Assembly: GCA_016285335.1 (NCBI GenBank)
Contig: JAEEQO010000014.1
Span: forward strand, 1 to 24,720
Direction: 5' to 3'
Length of the DNA stretch: 24,720 nt
Source of the DNA: Victivallales bacterium
Lineage (GTDB): Bacteria > Verrucomicrobiota > Lentisphaeria > Victivallales > UBA1829
Positions 21,652 to 24,720 of this stretch are shown here, in pieces. Below the pieces are notes generated by a model that did no database searches, was not told the origin of the DNA, and was given only the letters and a program-made list of their open reading frames with translations. The position numbers were made by a program, and so were the translations under genes. Each line of letters starts with the position of its first letter. The stretch's first letter is position 1.

Positions 21652-24345
21652 ATGCCGATGCTATACATTTTGGCGACCATTTCGCTGATCCAGATCATAT
21701 TCTGTCTGAGCCGCCTTGACAGAAACTACAAGAAAATACAGAAGCTTTCCGAACAGCTCGACCGCCTGGAGGGCATGCTGTGGAATCTTTCTCAGGGTAT
21801 GGAAACACGGAAACAGAATGCGCCGGATGCGAAGGCCGCCGCGCAGGCGCATGCCGCACCGGAAAAACAACCCGCGCCGCCGTCCGAACCGGAAGTCAGA
21901 ATCCAGACGCCCGGCAGCGAGAAAACTGTTCCGGCTTTCCTGCTGAAGAAGGAAGACGAAGCGGCGTCCGTGTGGCCGTCCGACGTGAAGCCGACCGTAC
22001 AAACGCCGGAAACGAAGCCGGAACAGAAACCGGAAATCGTCCGCGTCACAGCGGAAACGAAGCCGGAAACGAAGCCGGAAGCTCCCGCGCCTCAACCCGC
22101 ACAACCCAAGCCGCAGCCCGCGCCTCAGCCGACGCCTCAAAAAGACGCCGCGTTTTCGTCCGAACGCCTTACGTCCCCTGTTTCCCCGGTGCCGCCTCCG
22201 AAAGCGAACGATCTTTCGCCCATCGAAGCCCGCACGCGGGAGGCGCTGTCGAAGATGTGGCAATGGCTCATCGTCGGCGAGGAATACCGTCCGGGCGGCT
22301 CGACGAAGGAATACGCCGTGGCGACCACGTGGATGCTCCGTTCGGCAGTTCTGCTGCTCGTGCTCGGCATCGCGTATTTCATCAAGTATTCGCACGAACG
22401 CAACCTGCTGCCGCCGGAACTCCGTCTGTCCATCGCGGTGGTGTTCGCGCTCGCGATCATCGCCGCCGGATGCAAACTGCTGAACGGAAAGAAATACCGC
22501 GTGATCGGGACCGCTCTGGCAGGTGTGGGCTTCGCCGGGCTTTACCTGTGCGTGTTCGCCAGCGTGTCGATCTATCATCTGCTGGACGTGTGGGTCGGGC
22601 TCGCCGGAATGATCGTGCTGACCGCCGCGGGCGCCGCGCTGGCGCTGCGGTTCGACTCCATGTTTCTGGCGATGCTGGCGGTCTGCGGCGGCTTCCTGGC
22701 TCCGATCCTGATGAACACCGGCTCCCGCAACCTCGCCGGGCTGTTCGGCTACATGACGGTCCTGGTCGCGGGTTCGCTCGTCGTCGCCCGCCGCCGGTCG
22801 TGGCAGGCCCTGAACATCCTGGCGTTCCTGTTCACGTGGGTCATCTACATCGCGGCGAAACCGTTCCCGCATAGCACAGGCCCCCATACCTACGTGGAAC
22901 CCCTGGCGGCGTCCACGCAGTGGGCCTCGATCGGGGCCGTCGTCAACCGCGCCTACTTCATCGCAGCCGGGTTCGCCGTGGTGTTCTTCCTGGCGTTCTG
23001 CCTGCAGACCGTGGCATACAACCTCTTCACGCGACGGAAAGTGTCGCTACTGGAGCTCTCGTTCGCCGCGCTGAACGGCATCGTCTTCCTGTCGGTCACG
23101 CTGCCGCCGACCATCCTCATTTACGGGCGGGAATACGCGGCGATCATCACGTTCGCCGGCGCGATTGTGTATCTCATGCAGGTGTCGCTGCTGCTGAAGG
23201 CGAAGATGGAGGACCGCGCGCTGCTGCTGACGCTTCTGGTGTTCTCCTGCGGCCTGATCGCCCTCACGTTCCCGCTGCTGCTGAAGCAGGACCACCTTGC
23301 CGTGGCGTGGTCGGTGCAGGCGGCCGCGATGCTGTACATCGCATGCCGGACGAGGTCCGTCATCCTCGCCCGCCTGAGCTATGTCGTCTACATGATCGCC
23401 GCGGTGCGCCTGCTCGGGTTCGACCTGACGCACGGGTATTTCAGGCACTCGCAGGAATTCTGGACGCGCCTGACGAATTTCGGGTCCTACACGGCGGCGC
23501 TCGCGGGCGGCTTCTTCATGCTGAAACGCTATGCGGCAGAACTCCATGCCGGAGCGGCGGGCGAAGGTTCCGTCGGCCGTTATCCGAAGTCCTCGAAGGT
23601 CATGTTCTGGTGCATGTACTGCGTGAGCTTCATCATGATCGCCGGAGAGTTCACCTACTGGGAGCACCTGAAGATCAGCGGCGTCGTGGCGGCGGGCGCG
23701 CTTTACCTGCTGATCCTGGCGCTGATCCCGAAGCTGTTCCGGGAGAACACGCGCGGAATCGTCAATGTCGGCGCACTGCTCCTCATCATCTACCTCGGCT
23801 TCCTCTTCGTCGTATGCATTTCGCACCCTCGCGGCGGCGCTTCGGCGCAGGCGGTGCTGTGGCGTCTCTTCCCGAACCTGTGGTCCGTCGTAATCCTGGC
23901 GCTGGCGGGCATGTTCTTCGGACGACTCGCGCTTGAGGCGGATACGAAGGACAGCGTTGCTGCAAGCGCACGCAGCACCGCGTCGTTCTTCCTTGTGAGC
24001 GCGATGGCGTTCTGGTTCGTGTACAGCTCGGACGAGCTTTACTACCTCGTGCAGCACTACAGTTCGGCGGGCGGCGCGCGCATCGCGGTGTCGCTGCTGT
24101 GGGGGTTCTACGCGCTCATGATGCTGGCGTTCGGCATCCTTCGCGCGAAGAAGCCGTTCCGCATCGCCGCGCTTATTCTCTTCGCAGTCACGGTCCTGAA
24201 AATATTCTTCTACGATCTGGCGGGAACGCCCGCCATCTACCGCATTGCCGGGTGCATGGTCACGGGCGCGGCGCTCATCGCCGGCGCCTGGCTGTATGCC
24301 CGCTTTGAACAGAAAGGAGACAGCTCCGATGAACCTCGTTCCTGA
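21652..24345 (+). CDS. DUF2339-family polytopic membrane protein
   Basis: The 897-residue protein has a short N-terminal hydrophobic helix (about 3-18), a heptad-like stretch (KKIQKLSEQLDRLEGMLWNL), a long Pro/Glu/Lys/Gln linker (about 50-190 with repeats ETKPETKPEAP and QPAQPKPQPAPQPTPQ) and then about 20 or more membrane helices to the end. WMLRSAVLLLVLGIAYFIKY and FGLAGLYLCVFA-type segments fit DUF2339. The family has no known biochemical function; it is typical of Gram-negative envelopes and is regularly followed by a DUF3999 gene, as here. GGAGAGG sets the start; an in-frame ATG six bases later (21658) is possible. Its last 17 bases overlap the next gene. Confidence 0.9.
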   Translation: MPMLYILATISLIQIIFCLSRLDRNYKKIQKLSEQLDRLEGMLWNLSQGMETRKQNAPDAKAAAQAHAAPEKQPAPPSEPEVRIQTPGSEKTVPAFLLKKEDEAASVWPSDVKPTVQTPETKPEQKPEIVRVTAETKPETKPEAPAPQPAQPKPQPAPQPTPQKDAAFSSERLTSPVSPVPPPKANDLSPIEARTREALSKMWQWLIVGEEYRPGGSTKEYAVATTWMLRSAVLLLVLGIAYFIKYSHERNLLPPELRLSIAVVFALAIIAAGCKLLNGKKYRVIGTALAGVGFAGLYLCVFASVSIYHLLDVWVGLAGMIVLTAAGAALALRFDSMFLAMLAVCGGFLAPILMNTGSRNLAGLFGYMTVLVAGSLVVARRRSWQALNILAFLFTWVIYIAAKPFPHSTGPHTYVEPLAASTQWASIGAVVNRAYFIAAGFAVVFFLAFCLQTVAYNLFTRRKVSLLELSFAALNGIVFLSVTLPPTILIYGREYAAIITFAGAIVYLMQVSLLLKAKMEDRALLLTLLVFSCGLIALTFPLLLKQDHLAVAWSVQAAAMLYIACRTRSVILARLSYVVYMIAAVRLLGFDLTHGYFRHSQEFWTRLTNFGSYTAALAGGFFMLKRYAAELHAGAAGEGSVGRYPKSSKVMFWCMYCVSFIMIAGEFTYWEHLKISGVVAAGALYLLILALIPKLFRENTRGIVNVGALLLIIYLGFLFVVCISHPRGGASAQAVLWRLFPNLWSVVILALAGMFFGRLALEADTKDSVAASARSTASFFLVSAMAFWFVYSSDELYYLVQHYSSAGGARIAVSLLWGFYALMMLAFGILRAKKPFRIAALILFAVTVLKIFFYDLAGTPAIYRIAGCMVTGAALIAGAWLYARFEQKGDSSDEPRS

Positions 24346-24720
24346 CCTGAAAAAACTCTGCACCGCCGGGGCGCTTTTCCTGTCCGCGGCAGTCCTTTCC
24401 GCCGTGGAGCCCGCCGACTTCCCGTTCTACAAGGACATCTCCGTCCCCGCAAGACAGACCTCCGGCGTCGCCGTTTACATGTTCGACATCGACGCGGAAA
24501 TGTACCTCGAACTGAAGGACATGGACGGTCTCCGCATCTTCGCGCCGAACGGTTCGTCCTGTCCGCTCCTCTACGAATGGGTGATGGTGCGGGATTCGAC
24601 CTGGACGGTCCAGCACAAGGTCAACACCTCGATCCGGCAGTTCGAAACGCTGCCCGACGGCTCGGTGCGGATCACGGTCTCCGCCTCGACCGGAAACGAT
24701 CCGGGCACCGCGCTAACCAT
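24329..24720 (+). CDS. DUF3999-like exported protein, cut by the window edge
   Basis: About 130 codons are present and the frame runs off the right end. Reading ATG at 24329 gives MNLVPDLKKLCTAGALFLSA, then a signal-peptide-like end (VLSAVE) and an exported domain with DFPFYKDISVPARQTSGVAV, MYLELKDMDGLRIFAPNG and PLLYEWVMVRDSTWTVQ. DFPFYKDI and the L.D..GLRIF..NG pattern suit DUF3999, the usual partner of DUF2339. AAAGGAGA lies ten bases upstream, inside the DUF2339 gene, and the two frames overlap by 17 bases, so translation is probably coupled. Confidence 0.8.
   Translation, partial: MNLVPDLKKLCTAGALFLSAAVLSAVEPADFPFYKDISVPARQTSGVAVYMFDIDAEMYLELKDMDGLRIFAPNGSSCPLLYEWVMVRDSTWTVQHKVNTSIRQFETLPDGSVRITVSASTGNDPGTALT

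Overview
The window looks like a chromosomal stretch from a GC-rich, Gram-negative, carbohydrate-degrading bacterium. Long secreted glycoside hydrolases, a TonB-type membrane anchor motif, a LemA protein and a DUF2339/DUF3999 pair fit a gut member of the Planctomycetota-Verrucomicrobiota-Chlamydiota group. My best guess is Lentisphaerota (Victivallales), but this rests on gene content and style, not on any marker gene. No rRNA, tRNA, CRISPR array, insertion sequence or phage gene was seen.

Layout, left to right. An SGLT-type Na+/sugar symporter (267-2162, +) is followed by a small PEGA lipoprotein (2389-2778, +). Two tandem paralogues on the minus strand (3090-4556 and 4783-6210) combine a TonB-like SxxxH membrane anchor, an acidic/proline-rich stalk and a PA14-like domain. 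Housekeeping genes follow: aspartate-semialdehyde dehydrogenase (6525-7541, -), an XRE-type DNA-binding protein with a histone-H1-like Lys/Ala/Pro tail (7815-8498, -), a two-gene operon of DUF308/HdeD-like membrane proteins (10085 to 8900, -) and epoxyqueuosine reductase QueH (10258-10854, +).

The centre is a carbohydrate locus. A GH27 alpha-galactosidase-type enzyme carrying an inserted NPCBM-like domain (11035-12810, +) is in an operon with a GH43-type enzyme (12838-14520, +). A GH78 alpha-L-rhamnosidase (15810-18725, +) follows. Lying against them on the minus strand is a compact three-gene cassette with 4-base ATGA overlaps: a DUF3990 ADP-ribosyltransferase-like protein (15565-15089) and two small proteins (15092-14847 and 14850-14650, the latter DUF3791-like). 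I read this as a candidate toxin-antitoxin-type module. No SusC/SusD-like pair or regulator gene is visible.

The right end holds a LemA protein (18901-19563, +) with a 600-residue two-helix membrane partner of unknown function (19613-21415, +), then a DUF2339 polytopic membrane protein (21652-24345, +) whose end overlaps the start of a DUF3999-like exported protein cut by the window edge (24329-24720, +).

Many intergenic regions carry readable sigma-70-type promoters (TTGNNN, 16-17 bases, TATANT) and GC hairpins with T-runs. These decide several start codons: the QueH, GH27, DUF3990 and second DUF308 genes all begin downstream of the longest possible reading frame. The points most worth following up are the ART-like cassette, the duplicated TonB-anchor/PA14 proteins with their mosaic divergence, the HTH/histone-tail protein, and operator-like inverted repeats in the divergent rhamnosidase/cassette region.
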